From Chloroflexota bacterium (GTDB taxonomy: Bacteria > Chloroflexota > Dehalococcoidia > Bin125): DNA of 64,000 bases. Shown piece by piece: positions 46,018-55,077 of this stretch. The notes beneath the pieces are model-generated. The model was not told the DNA's origin and ran no database searches. It saw only the letters and a program-made list of their open reading frames with translations. Both the position numbers and the translations under genes were made by a program. The stretch lies in the NCBI GenBank assembly GCA_028875225.1, contig JAPPFB010000002.1:219194-283193 (forward strand), in the 5' to 3' direction. Every line of letters begins with the position of its first letter. The first letter of the stretch is position 1.

Positions 46018-47025
46018 ATGAGCCGACGCATTGGCATGGGATTCGACTGGCAGGGATCGATCAACCGCGAGGACGCGCTCAAGCGCGCGCAGGTCGCCGA
46101 CGAGGTCGGGATCGACTCGATGTGGGTCGCTGAAGCGTGGGGCCAGGACGCCTTCACCACGCTTGTGCAGCTTGCCGAGCGGACCAACAACGTCCAGGTC
46201 GGCACCAGCATCGTCAACATCTACTCGCGCACGCCGGCCGCGCTGGCCCAGCACTTCGCCACCATCGACGAGCTCTCCGAGGGCCGCGTGATCGTCGGAC
46301 TGGGCAACTCCGGACCGCAGGTGATCGAGCACTTCCACGGCGTCCCCTTCCAGCCCGCATTCAAGCGCATGCGCGAGACCGTCGAGATCATGAAGATCCT
46401 CTTCTCGCACGAGCCGCTGCACTACGACGGCGACATCTTCAAGCTGCAGCGCGGGTTCACCCTGCGATTCGAGCCGTATCGCAAGCAGATGCCGATCTAC
46501 CTGGCCACACTCAATCCGAAGTCGGTCCAAATGACTGCCGAGATCTCCGACGGCTGGCTCCCGGTCATGATCCCGATCGATCGGCTCGGCGAAGAAATCG
46601 ACCAGGTCAACAAATGGGTCCGCGAGGCGGGCAAGGACCCGGCCGACTTCACCGTCCGCGCGCCGGGGGGCGTCACGGTCGCCAACACGCCCGAGGATCA
46701 CGCCCGCGCCCGAGCCGGTCAGGCCGGTACGCTCGCCTTCTACTGCGCCCGCATGGGCGAGTTCTACTACCGCCAGCTCTCGCGCCAAGGCTACGAGGAC
46801 GAGGCCAACGCCGTCCGCGTCGCCTGGAAGGACGGCGGCGGACGCGCCGGCGCCGAAGCCATCCCCGAAGACATGCTGCTCCAGTTCGGCTTCGTCGGCA
46901 CGACCGAGCAATGCGTCGAACGCCTCGAACAGGAACAGGCCGCGGGCGCCCTCCTCCACTCCGTCAACGTGATGGAACAGGACCCCAACGAGTTCGGCAA
47001 GATCCTCGAAGCGCTCAAGGGCTAG
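46018..47025 (+). CDS. LLM-class flavin/F420-dependent oxidoreductase (luciferase-like)
   Basis: 335-aa TIM barrel. MSRRIGMGFDWQGSINREDALKRAQVADEVGIDSMWVAEAW, TSIVNIYSRTPAALAQHFATIDELSEGRVIVGLGNSG and ISDGWLPVMIPIDRLGEEI are characteristic of the F420-dependent N5,N10-methylene-H4MPT reductase-like branch. It is divergent from the beta-oxidation pair (141-bp gap). One of four LLM proteins in the window; the four differ clearly in sequence, so they serve different substrates. Confidence 0.9.
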   Translation: MSRRIGMGFDWQGSINREDALKRAQVADEVGIDSMWVAEAWGQDAFTTLVQLAERTNNVQVGTSIVNIYSRTPAALAQHFATIDELSEGRVIVGLGNSGPQVIEHFHGVPFQPAFKRMRETVEIMKILFSHEPLHYDGDIFKLQRGFTLRFEPYRKQMPIYLATLNPKSVQMTAEISDGWLPVMIPIDRLGEEIDQVNKWVREAGKDPADFTVRAPGGVTVANTPEDHARARAGQAGTLAFYCARMGEFYYRQLSRQGYEDEANAVRVAWKDGGGRAGAEAIPEDMLLQFGFVGTTEQCVERLEQEQAAGALLHSVNVMEQDPNEFGKILEALKG

Positions 47026-47072
47026 CCAACCCAGGCCTCAGTCCCGGCCTGCGCGGCGGGACCCGCTCGACT

Positions 47073-48170
47073 CTACGCCGCCCACTCGATCCACCAGCCG
47101 TGGGGGGATGACCTGGCGAGTAGCTGGCGATCCGCGGCGCCGTTGGTGTAGCGCGTGATCGACAGGCTTGGCATCTGCACCTCGTCGATGTCTTCCATGC
47201 GCAGTTCCAGCGTGATCAGCCAGACCGGGCGCTCGTTGCTGGTCTCTTGCAGAGTTTGGAAGATCTGCTCGCGTCCTGCTGACGGGATCTGATACAGCGC
47301 GACCGTTGAGAAGACCGTCAAGGCCGCCTCGCGCGGTGTATCAGCGATCATCCGGGGCAGCAGGTCGACCGCATCGCCTCTGCGTAGATCGACCGGAGAT
47401 CGCGCCAACTCGCCGGCGGCTGCGATCAGCCGTTGATGGCGTTCAGTGTGCTCGGGCCAGATCAGGGCCCTGAGCCAACGCAGCTCGTCTTCGTCGCGCA
47501 GGTCGATCGGGTTGAGATCGATGCCCCCACGGAACTCGATGGCCAGGTCTTCGGCCAACTGCGGCATCTGACCCTCGCCGCGCAGCTCAGCTTCGAGCGA
47601 TACGTCTGCGTCGGGACGTCCCCAGACCGCCTCTTCCTGTCCGCCGCGCAGGTAGCGATAGCGATACCGGTCCACATTCAGATTGAGACCTGCGCTCGCT
47701 CCGACATCAATCAGCGCCAATGGTTGTCCGGACTCGCGCTGCACCATCGAGAACGCGGGCAGCAGACAGGTGCAACGCCTCACGACGTTGGTCTGCGTGC
47801 GATGCGCGCGGATCAGATCCACAATCTCGTCGGCATGGCAGAGACAGAAGTCCCGGAAGGCGGGGAACGCCGGCTCCATCGGGCGCTCGACTCCGGAAAC
47901 GATCGGATAGTGAGACGCCAGCGGATGCTCGGCATGGTCGCCCCCGCTGAGCAACAGGTACTGCACCGCACCAAAGAGCATGTTCGGCGCCGGCTGGTGT
48001 CGTCGCTTCTGCGCCGCCAGCTCGAGTAGCTCAGGGTCGAGCGACACGCCGTAGGACAACTCGGCGTACAGCGGAGAGGCGAGATCGGGCGCCTCGACCC
48101 TCGCGAAGCGATGAAACACGTCGCGGTATCGCGCCGCCGTCGGCGCATCGAGATGGCTCCTGGGAGACAT
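47073..48170 (-). CDS. DUF2332 family protein
   Basis: 365 aa. LASPLYAELSYGVSLDPELLELA, ASHYPIVSG, and ALIDVGASAGLNLNVDRYRYRY (glycine-rich loop resembling a SAM-binding motif I), followed by RRGDAVDLLPRMIAD and LTVFSTVALYQIP. These match the DUF2332 layout, a family with a methyltransferase-like core but no assigned reaction. Eight nt downstream of the alpha/beta-hydrolase gene in the same direction. Confidence 0.87.
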   Translation of the reverse strand: MSPRSHLDAPTAARYRDVFHRFARVEAPDLASPLYAELSYGVSLDPELLELAAQKRRHQPAPNMLFGAVQYLLLSGGDHAEHPLASHYPIVSGVERPMEPAFPAFRDFCLCHADEIVDLIRAHRTQTNVVRRCTCLLPAFSMVQRESGQPLALIDVGASAGLNLNVDRYRYRYLRGGQEEAVWGRPDADVSLEAELRGEGQMPQLAEDLAIEFRGGIDLNPIDLRDEDELRWLRALIWPEHTERHQRLIAAAGELARSPVDLRRGDAVDLLPRMIADTPREAALTVFSTVALYQIPSAGREQIFQTLQETSNERPVWLITLELRMEDIDEVQMPSLSITRYTNGAADRQLLARSSPHGWWIEWAA

Positions 48171-48178
48171 GTCCCTGC

Positions 48179-48964
48179 TCAGGTGCTGAGGAACTCGCCG
48201 ATCTTGCCCAGCACCGCTTCGGGCTCCTCGACCTGCGGCATGTGGCCTGAGGCGTTGAACATCGCGACTTCCGAGTTGGGAATCGCGCGGTTAAAGTCCT
48301 CGGCGTACTGCGGCGAGATCAAGCCGTCCGAGGCGCCCCAGACGATCAACGTCGGCGAGGTCACGCGGTGGATCCGCTCCGACAGGCGCTTGTCCGGAAT
48401 CGGCCACATGAAGCGCGCCGCGGTCTGCAGCATCTTGGCCCGCTCGACGGTGACGGTGCGCAGCTCGTCCGGATCCTCCGGCGGCGGCGCGGTCATCATC
48501 TGCGCGCCGGGGTGGTTGGTGTCGTGGAACAGCGCCGGCACGAGTTCATTGGGCAGCATGGCGAAGAAATCGGCGACCGGGTAGTCGTCGTTCCAGAGAC
48601 CGGCCGGCGCAATCAGCACCAGCTTGGAGACTCGGCTGGGCTGCATCGCCGCGACCTCGGCCGCGAACCAGCCGCCCATCGAGTGGCCGACGACGATCAC
48701 GTCGTCCACGCCCATGGCGTCGAGGAAGTCCCAGTAGAAGTAGAAGACGTCGTGGTGGTCCATCAGCCATTCGACGCCGGTTGAATTGGCCGTGCCGGGC
48801 AGCTTCGGCGCCAGCACGCGGTGGTGCTGCGAGAGCTGTTCGAGGAACGGGTCCCACATCAACCCACCGGCCCCGTGGATGAAGAGCAGGTCCGGACCCG
48901 AACCGGCTTCCATGTACCCGACGTTGAATCGTCCATTGACGAGCGAAACGGTCTTGTCTTCCAT
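48179..48964 (-). CDS. Alpha/beta-fold hydrolase
   Basis: 261 aa from MEDKTVSLVNGRFNVGYMEAG, with GGAGG eight bases upstream; an extra 19 codons are in frame but unlike the family. Oxyanion HG is in FIHGAGGLMWDPF; the nucleophile elbow is GHSMGGW; the acid is in VWGASDGLISP and the catalytic His in NASGHMPQVEEPEAV. This is the C-C hydrolase/haloperoxidase-like layout. The long cap includes YFYWDFLDAMG. Substrate unknown. Confidence 0.9.
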   Translation of the reverse strand: MEDKTVSLVNGRFNVGYMEAGSGPDLLFIHGAGGLMWDPFLEQLSQHHRVLAPKLPGTANSTGVEWLMDHHDVFYFYWDFLDAMGVDDVIVVGHSMGGWFAAEVAAMQPSRVSKLVLIAPAGLWNDDYPVADFFAMLPNELVPALFHDTNHPGAQMMTAPPPEDPDELRTVTVERAKMLQTAARFMWPIPDKRLSERIHRVTSPTLIVWGASDGLISPQYAEDFNRAIPNSEVAMFNASGHMPQVEEPEAVLGKIGEFLST

Positions 48965-49053
48965 CCTGACACCTCCGAAACAGCGCACTCGGGATCGAGC
49001 CCGCTCAGCGCGCGGGCGCACCAGAAAAGGCTATGAGTCAGCCTTGACCAGTG

Positions 49054-49341
49054 TCAATCGACTCGCGACGCCCGAGTGCGTCGGCTCCACCAGACGGCCG
49101 CGGCTACCAGCGCGATTCCGAAGGCGAGTGTGCCGGCGATCGCCGCCTCGGTCGACTCGACCCCGCCGAACAATGCGATCGTGCCTGAGACATAGAAGCC
49201 AAGTAGCCCCAGTCCCAGCGCGAGCTGATGCTGTCGGACCGCGCCGGTTCCCAGCACCGCCAACGACCAGACCAGGCCAATCACGGAGTGAGCGACGCTC
49301 TGCGTGGAGAGAATCACCGCTGCCGCCACACCGCCAACCAA
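49054..49341 (-). CDS. Small membrane protein (95 aa) coupled to DUF2157-like gene
   Basis: TTG start preceded by GGAGG that overlaps the stop codon of the upstream gene, giving reinitiation-type coupling. Three hydrophobic helices (VAAAVILSTQSVAHSVIGLVW, LALGLGLLGFYVSGTIALFG, AIAGTLAFGIALVAAAVWW) and a basic tail SRRTRASRVD. It could be a detached C-terminal part of the preceding membrane protein family, now encoded separately. No motif recognised. Confidence 0.6.
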   Translation of the reverse strand: MVGGVAAAVILSTQSVAHSVIGLVWSLAVLGTGAVRQHQLALGLGLLGFYVSGTIALFGGVESTEAAIAGTLAFGIALVAAAVWWSRRTRASRVD

Positions 49342-49353
49342 CAGCGCCGCCTC

Positions 49354-50382
49354 CTAGATGGCAACCAGCCAGTGGTCGCTCAGCGGACCGAAGACTCTTG
49401 GGAGGATCAATGACGACGCGCCCAACTCCAGCAGCAAGAGCATGACGAGCAGCGTGAGCGCCACGCCAGATGCTGCGTTGAGGTCGGACAGCCCACCGGC
49501 TAGCGCTCCGAGCAGGAGCAACGCAGCGGCGGGCAGCAACTCGACCTGGTTGTTGCGGCGAGCCCAGGCAGTGATGACGACTGCGGCGAGCAACGTCATC
49601 CAGTCCGTGATCACGCGGTCCGAGGAGGCGGCCAGGGAAACCATCCCAATGGCGGTCCCCATGGAGACGCCCAGACGCGCCCAACCGATTGGCGCGTCGG
49701 TGCCGGCAAGCTCGTTCCAACGTCTGGGACCGGCCAGGCCAACGAGCAGTGCGCCCCCGACGCCGATGGTCGCCGCAAACGCGCTCCAATGGGCCCACTC
49801 GGCCAGTCCCCAGAGCCCGTGGTCGAAGAAGTCGCTCGCCGACTCGCTGCCTTCGATGGCGATCGCGAATGGCAGCAACGCAACGGCGGCGCCCGCGAGC
49901 ATCAGCGCCAATGGCGAGCGGGTCAGACGCGCCATGACTGCGCCGCTGAACAGCGCCACGATGCCAACCAGCGCCCAGCCGATCGACAACTGATCGTCTC
50001 CGCCGATCTCATCCAGGAACAGCGCCCAGCAGACTGAGAGCAACACCACCGCCGCCGCAGAGCCGGCGTCGGCCAGAGCACGAGCGTGCGAGCGGGTCGC
50101 CACGACTGCGGTGTAGCCGGCCGCCAATGCCGCGGCCAGCGGGAGCAGCAGCCAGACCGGACCGTCGTCGACGGTCAGGCCCACGAGCATTAGCACGCCG
50201 ATGACCACGATTGAGACGCCGAGGTAGGTCAGTGCGTCAACCAGACGGCTCGCCGATGCGCGATCCTGCCGCTCCGCCTCCCAGGCGCTAATCGCTGCGG
50301 CCGTCTCGTCGCCAACGAGTCCCGCCTGCGTCCAGCGGTCCAGGACCGATTCCCAATCGTCTCGGCCGAACCAGGACGGCAT
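49354..50382 (-). CDS. Polytopic membrane protein, DUF2157-like
   Basis: 342 aa. The N-terminal cytoplasmic DDWESVLDRWTQAGLVGDETAAAISAWEAER is the DUF2157-type short helical domain, followed by roughly ten helices with little polar content. No transport or catalytic motif. Family function unknown. It is divergent from the phosphohexomutase gene with only about 40 bp between starts, and coupled to the 95-aa membrane protein downstream. Confidence 0.7.
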   Translation of the reverse strand: MPSWFGRDDWESVLDRWTQAGLVGDETAAAISAWEAERQDRASASRLVDALTYLGVSIVVIGVLMLVGLTVDDGPVWLLLPLAAALAAGYTAVVATRSHARALADAGSAAAVVLLSVCWALFLDEIGGDDQLSIGWALVGIVALFSGAVMARLTRSPLALMLAGAAVALLPFAIAIEGSESASDFFDHGLWGLAEWAHWSAFAATIGVGGALLVGLAGPRRWNELAGTDAPIGWARLGVSMGTAIGMVSLAASSDRVITDWMTLLAAVVITAWARRNNQVELLPAAALLLLGALAGGLSDLNAASGVALTLLVMLLLLELGASSLILPRVFGPLSDHWLVAI

Positions 50383-50423
50383 CTACCCCCGCCTCTCAGG
50401 CGCACTCAGCCTAAAGTGATTCC

Positions 50424-51863
50424 ATGCCCACGGAGGAGATTTCCGCCGAGATTGTCCGCGCCTACGACATCCGCGGAACGACGCCCGACCAGGTCAACAC
50501 TGCGGTTGCCGAACAGATTGGCAACGCGTTTGGTCAGTGGCTCCTGGACCGCGGCGGCAAATCGTTGATCGTTGGACATGACACCCGCTCGTCGTCCCCA
50601 GAGTTGTACGAGGCGGTAATTGCGGGTGCGGTGAGTGCGGGAATCGGCGCGGCGGCCGCCGGACTCGCGCCAACGCCAGTGATTGGTTGGGCCGTCGAGC
50701 GCGAGGGCATCGGCGGCGGGCTGGTTGTCACGGCGAGCCACAATCCGCCCGAATTCAACGGGTTCAAGCTGCTCGCCGACGGCGCCCAGCCACTGTTGCC
50801 CGAGGAAATCCAACACGTCGCCGGTCATGCCCGACGCGTCGCAGCCGCACCTGGAGCGCGAACCGAGGTTGACGTCGTGGGACCATACCTCGACATGCTC
50901 GACGAGCGGTTTGGAGGCGCCGCCGACCTTCGTGTCGCCATCGACTGCGGCAATGGCGCGACGACCCGCACCGCTCCGCTGGCGCTGATCAACACCGGCG
51001 CGCAGGTCCACGCCATCGGGACCAGTCCCAGGCCAGTTCACAGCGACGCTGCCGATCCGCAGAATCCGCAGACGATGCGGGCGCTGGCTCGCGTGGTGCG
51101 CACCATCCGCGCCGATCTGGGAATTGCCTGGGACGGCGATGGCGACCGCATCGGCGGGCTCGACCATCTGGGGCGGCGCTATGAGGCGGATTGGCTCACG
51201 GCCCTCCTGGCGCGTCCGCTGCTGGCCCGCTGCCCCGGAGCGGAGGTGTTGCTCGACCTGAAGACGAGCACGAGCGTGATCGAGAACGTCCGCCGGCACG
51301 GCGGGCGGCCGCTCACGGCGAAGACCGGCTACTCCTTCTTTCGTCGCATGATGCGCGAGCAGCAGATCGCCTTCGGCGGCGAGACCAGCGGACACATCAT
51401 GTTCGGCCCGGAGTACAGGCCGGGCGAGCACGCGCCCTGGATCGACGACGGCGTCTACGCCGCCTGCGTGTTGCTCGCCTACCTGTCGGAGCGCGGCCGG
51501 ACGTTGGCCGAAGAGATGGCCGAGATCGAATCTCGCCCGATCTCGCCCGAACTGCGGCTGCCGTGTCCGGACAGTGAGAAGACCCGCGTCGCCGCCCGGA
51601 TCGGCGACTGGTTTGCCGAACGGCATGGCGATTCGGCAATCGATCGCAGCGACGGAGCGCGAGTCACGTTCACCGACGGCTGGCTTCACGCCCGCGCGTC
51701 GAACACCGCTCCCGCGCTGAGTCTCCGCTTCGAGGCCGTGGATGAGTCTGCTTACCGGCGAATCGCCGAGCAACTTCACGGCGCGCTATCACAGCTCCCG
51801 TCCGTCTCAGGCATTGACCAGCTGAGCGAACCGCCGACGATCGGTCCCCAGACGCTCATCTGA
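50424..51863 (+). CDS. Phosphomannomutase/phosphoglucomutase
   Basis: 479-aa alpha-D-phosphohexomutase. N-terminal VRAYDIRGTTPDQV; phosphoserine loop TASHNPPEFNG with Ser105; metal loop WDGDGDRIGG; sugar-binding loop GETSGHIMF; phosphate-binding loop in the C-terminal domain, RASNTAPALSLRFEA. All four functional loops are canonical, so it should interconvert hexose 1- and 6-phosphates for glycan precursors. Its 3' end overlaps the convergent 226-aa gene by 8 nt. Confidence 0.95.
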   Translation: MPTEEISAEIVRAYDIRGTTPDQVNTAVAEQIGNAFGQWLLDRGGKSLIVGHDTRSSSPELYEAVIAGAVSAGIGAAAAGLAPTPVIGWAVEREGIGGGLVVTASHNPPEFNGFKLLADGAQPLLPEEIQHVAGHARRVAAAPGARTEVDVVGPYLDMLDERFGGAADLRVAIDCGNGATTRTAPLALINTGAQVHAIGTSPRPVHSDAADPQNPQTMRALARVVRTIRADLGIAWDGDGDRIGGLDHLGRRYEADWLTALLARPLLARCPGAEVLLDLKTSTSVIENVRRHGGRPLTAKTGYSFFRRMMREQQIAFGGETSGHIMFGPEYRPGEHAPWIDDGVYAACVLLAYLSERGRTLAEEMAEIESRPISPELRLPCPDSEKTRVAARIGDWFAERHGDSAIDRSDGARVTFTDGWLHARASNTAPALSLRFEAVDESAYRRIAEQLHGALSQLPSVSGIDQLSEPPTIGPQTLI

Positions 51864-52536
51864 CGAAGATGGCTACTCCCAGATCGTCGGCCAACTCGCA
51901 TACGATCGAGTCCGGCTCATCTTCCAGGACCAAGGTCGCCCGAACGCCATCGTCTCGACCGTCCAGCGACAGCTCGGCTTGCCGCACCGCACGCATTTTG
52001 ACCAGCGTGAACAGGGCCTGCTGCAACTCATGTGCCTCGGCGCCGGCCGGGCGGACTTCGACAATTAACGACTCAGTCTCGCCGATAAAGGCGGCGTCGG
52101 ACTCGTCGCCCGACGGGAACCAGCGCTCCGTGACACCGACCGAGCCGGGCGGCGCGTTGAGCGCGTCACCGTTCGACGCGACCCACTCCTTGAGCGCGCG
52201 GTGGACCGAGCTTTCGGCGGTGCCGGACCGCGTCTTGGTCGGCGGCAGCCCGAAGGCATAGATCCCGACGGTCACCCAGTCGAAGGACTGCATTGCCACC
52301 AACTCGGCCTCGCTGGCGCCGCGCAGCAGCCCTCGCAGGTCGGGCGCATGGGGATACGGCGTTGAGAGCCTCGCCTGCATGCCGTCGGCGATCTCGTCGA
52401 GATCGATTGCGTCGGCCTCGGGCGGGAACCGCTTCGTTGCCGCCTCGCGATCGGCCAACTCGCCTTTGCGCGCGGACTTGGTGAGGAAGCGAAACAGGGT
52501 TCGCTGGAGGTCGATGTCGGAGACGTCGAGCGGCAT
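51856..52536 (-). CDS. Hypothetical protein, possibly restriction-endonuclease-like fold
   Basis: 226 aa. The N-terminal helical region (SDIDLQRTLFRFLTKSARKGELADREAATKRF) is followed by RALKEWVASNGD, then SDAAFIGETESLIVEVRPAGAEAHELQQALFTLVKMRA. The D...E-x-R arrangement (Asp147, Glu160, Arg162) followed by a long helix recalls the PD-(D/E)xK core with Arg in place of Lys, but this is only a pattern resemblance. It sits antisense between two phosphohexomutase paralogues, overlapping the first by 8 nt and starting 19 bp from the second. Confidence 0.55.
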   Translation of the reverse strand: MPLDVSDIDLQRTLFRFLTKSARKGELADREAATKRFPPEADAIDLDEIADGMQARLSTPYPHAPDLRGLLRGASEAELVAMQSFDWVTVGIYAFGLPPTKTRSGTAESSVHRALKEWVASNGDALNAPPGSVGVTERWFPSGDESDAAFIGETESLIVEVRPAGAEAHELQQALFTLVKMRAVRQAELSLDGRDDGVRATLVLEDEPDSIVCELADDLGVAIFVR

Positions 52537-52555
52537 GGCCGTAGGGTAATGATCG

Positions 52556-53983
52556 ATGAGCGCGTCTCCGATCCCGCGTGAGATCTTTCGGGCCTACGAC
52601 ATCCGCGGTCCCGCGCTCGGCGCTGACGCCTTGCTCACGCCCGACCTGGCGTTTCGGATTGCCCTGGCCTACGCCGAGCAGGTTGATTCGGCGGAGCGGA
52701 TCGTGGTCGGCGGCGACAACCGACCGACCACGCCCGCGCTGCAGCAGGCTGCGATTGCCGGGCTGCTGGACGCCGGACTGGACGTCGTCGATATCGGCCG
52801 GGCGCCGTCGCCGCTGGTCTACTGGGCCACCGCGACGCTCACCCGGGAGCGTCCGACCGCGGGACTGGTCGTCACCGCGTCTCACAATCGCGTCGAGGAC
52901 AACGGGATCAAGCTGCTCCACACCGACGCGATGCCGCTCCTGCCGGAGCAGATCCAGGCGGTCGCCGAGCGTGTGGCGTCGGGCGCTTCCGTGGCCGATC
53001 GACAGGGCGAGCGAAGCCTGTGGAGTCCGAGAGCGGACTACGTAGGCAGTCTGGCGCGGTCGTTCCAACTGCAACGTCCGCTGCAGGTGGCGATCGATCC
53101 CGGCAACGGCGTCGCCGCAGTGACGGCGGGGGCAGCGCTGCGGGCGATCGGCTGCGAGGTGGTGGCGATCAACGATGACCCGGAGGAGACCGACCCGTCG
53201 CATCCGGCCGATCCGCAGCACGCTGAGAATGTGGCGGAGCTCGCTCGGTTCGTCTCCGAGTCGGGGGCTGAGCTCGGGTTCGCCTTTGACGGCGATGGCG
53301 ACCGGCTGGGCCTGGTCGACGGGCGCGGTCGACGAGCGGCGCCCGATCAGGTGCTGGCGCTGTTGGCGGAGGACTGGTTGTTCCGGCATCGAGGGGCGTC
53401 GATCCATGTCGATGTGAAGACGTCGCGAGCCGTCATCGACCACATCGAACAACTGGGCGGCGAAGCGTTCTTCGGTCCGGTCGGACATTCGTTGGGCAAG
53501 TACGCGATGCGGGAGCGGGGCATCGACTTCGGCGGCGAGGCCTCGACCCACTACTTCTATCGCGTGGACGATCCGCCGCACTACACCGACGACGCCGTTC
53601 GAACGGCCTGCCGCATCGCCCAGATTGCATCGCAGACGTCGCTGGAGGCGATGCTCGACGCGATTCCCAGGTTTCCGATTTCTCCGGAGGTCAAGATCGC
53701 CTGTCCCGATGATCGAAAGCATGACGTCGCCGCGGCGATCACCGAGTCGGCGCGTCGGCGATGGCCCGTGATCGGCATCGACGGAGCTCGGATCGATCTG
53801 TCAGCGCAGGCCGAAGGGGCCTGGTGCGTAATCCGGGCGTCGAACACGACGCCGTATCTGACGGTGCTGGTTGAGGGTCGGGACGATGGCGGCTACGAAA
53901 TTGCGCGGGGAGTTGCGGCGGAGATCCTGACAGAGCACGGACTTGATGCGGGGCCGCTGATCAGTCAACCGCCGCTTGGGTAG
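52556..53983 (+). CDS. Phosphohexomutase paralogue with altered catalytic loops
   Basis: 475 aa, same four-domain fold as the gene at 50424 (FRAYDIRGPALGAD; FDGDGDRLGL). Loops differ: the phosphoserine loop reads TASHNRVEDNG (Ser109 kept, Pro replaced by Arg), the usual GxDxRxSSP segment reads GGDNRPTTP, and the sugar loop reads GEASTHYFY instead of GExSGH. The phosphate loop RASNTTPYLTV is normal. The enzyme is probably active but with shifted sugar specificity; compare GlmM-, AlgC- and archaeal-type loops. Its start is 19 bp from the divergent 226-aa gene. Confidence 0.9.
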   Translation: MSASPIPREIFRAYDIRGPALGADALLTPDLAFRIALAYAEQVDSAERIVVGGDNRPTTPALQQAAIAGLLDAGLDVVDIGRAPSPLVYWATATLTRERPTAGLVVTASHNRVEDNGIKLLHTDAMPLLPEQIQAVAERVASGASVADRQGERSLWSPRADYVGSLARSFQLQRPLQVAIDPGNGVAAVTAGAALRAIGCEVVAINDDPEETDPSHPADPQHAENVAELARFVSESGAELGFAFDGDGDRLGLVDGRGRRAAPDQVLALLAEDWLFRHRGASIHVDVKTSRAVIDHIEQLGGEAFFGPVGHSLGKYAMRERGIDFGGEASTHYFYRVDDPPHYTDDAVRTACRIAQIASQTSLEAMLDAIPRFPISPEVKIACPDDRKHDVAAAITESARRRWPVIGIDGARIDLSAQAEGAWCVIRASNTTPYLTVLVEGRDDGGYEIARGVAAEILTEHGLDAGPLISQPPLG

Positions 53984-54012
53984 ACCATTGAGTGTGAGTC
54001 GCCATTCGGCGC

Positions 54013-55077
54013 TCAGGACGGGACCCCCTCAGCCTGCGGCAGCTCACCCGGCGAGGGGGAGCGCGGAGAGAGATCGAAGACGTCGGCGAGCAGTTCGTAG
54101 GAACGGATGCGAGCGGCGAAGTCGTAGGTGATGGTGAGCGCGATGAACTCATCGACGTCATAGGTTGCGGCGAGCTTCTCCAACTGCTCCCGCACGCGCC
54201 GCGGCGAGCCGTGGATGCTGCGGTTCTGCATGTAGCCGATGTAGTCGAGCTCCGGCTGAGAGTAGGGGAAGTTCATCGCCTCCTCGACCGAGGGGATGCC
54301 GCCGCGAGCGCCGCGGTTGCCCTTGATCCGCCAGCACCAGCGGCTCCAGCAGAGCTGCTCCGCCTCTTCGTCGGTCTCGGCGACGGTGACCGAAACGCCC
54401 AACGAGGCTCGCGGCTCGGAACTGACCGGCGAGGGCTGGAAGCGCTCTCGGTACTTGCGCACGACCTGCTCGCCGCCCTCGGGCGAGATGAAGTGCGCGA
54501 AGCAGTGCGACCAGCCCAGCTCGGCGGCGACGTGTCCGCCGTAGTGCGAGGAGCCCAGCAGCCAGAGCTCGGGCATTGGCGCGCCGGGCGGCGCGGCGCG
54601 GACTTCGCGGTACTGGTGATCGGGCGGCAGATCGTCGGCCAGCCAGCCGTAGAGGTCGAGCAGCTGTTCGGGGAAGTGGTCGATCCCGAGCGCGCCCGGT
54701 CCATGGACCAGCGCCCGCGCGGTGCGGCCGTCGGAGCCCGGCGCGCGGCCGACGCCGAGGTCGATCCGGCCGGGAAACTGGGTGGTCATCGTGCGGAAGT
54801 TCTCGGCCACCTTGAGCGAGCTGTAGTGGGGCAGCATGATCCCACCGGAGCCGACGCGGATCTGCGACGTGCGCCAGGCAACCTGTGGGATCAAGACTTC
54901 GGGCGAGGCGCAGGCCAGCGAACCGGCGTTGTGATGCTCGGCCAGCCAGTAGCGGGAGTAGCCCAGGCGGTCGCAGGTCTGGGCCAGTTCGAAGGTCTCG
55001 TTGATCGCTGTGGCGGCGGTGCCGCCGTCGCGAATCGGGATCTGATCGAGCACGCCCAGCCGGATGTCTTGCGCCAT
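54013..55077 (-). CDS. LLM-class flavin-dependent oxidoreductase (luciferase family group 1)
   Basis: 354 aa. LGVLDQIPIRDGGTAATAINETFELAQTCDRLGYSRYWLAEHHN, GSGGIMLPHYSSLKVAENFRTMTTQFPGRIDLGVGRAPGSD, and LGSSHYGGHVAAELG are the hallmarks of the YhbW/MsnO8-like branch that uses FMN. The last residues, PRSPSPGELPQAEGVPS, are encoded by a palindromic repeat and have no counterpart in the family core, so the original stop was probably read through or replaced when the repeat inserted. Confidence 0.92.
   Translation of the reverse strand: MAQDIRLGVLDQIPIRDGGTAATAINETFELAQTCDRLGYSRYWLAEHHNAGSLACASPEVLIPQVAWRTSQIRVGSGGIMLPHYSSLKVAENFRTMTTQFPGRIDLGVGRAPGSDGRTARALVHGPGALGIDHFPEQLLDLYGWLADDLPPDHQYREVRAAPPGAPMPELWLLGSSHYGGHVAAELGWSHCFAHFISPEGGEQVVRKYRERFQPSPVSSEPRASLGVSVTVAETDEEAEQLCWSRWCWRIKGNRGARGGIPSVEEAMNFPYSQPELDYIGYMQNRSIHGSPRRVREQLEKLAATYDVDEFIALTITYDFAARIRSYELLADVFDLSPRSPSPGELPQAEGVPS
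54022..54062 (-). repeat. Two-hairpin C/G-rich palindromic element, copy C, at gene 3' end
   Basis: The reverse strand reads CTCCCCCTCGCCGGGTGAG, then CTGCCGCAGGCTGAGGGGGTCC. It shares the C-run, G-run, inner hairpin (here GCC-GCA-GGC) and TGAGGGGGTCC tail with copy A at 26969. It covers the last codons of the LLM gene. Confidence 0.8.

Noticed and set aside
45877..46959. N-terminal 361-residue extension of the 3-hydroxyacyl-CoA dehydrogenase frame
   Set aside because: It lies antisense to the LLM gene at 46018; the dehydrogenase has a normal ATG at 45876.
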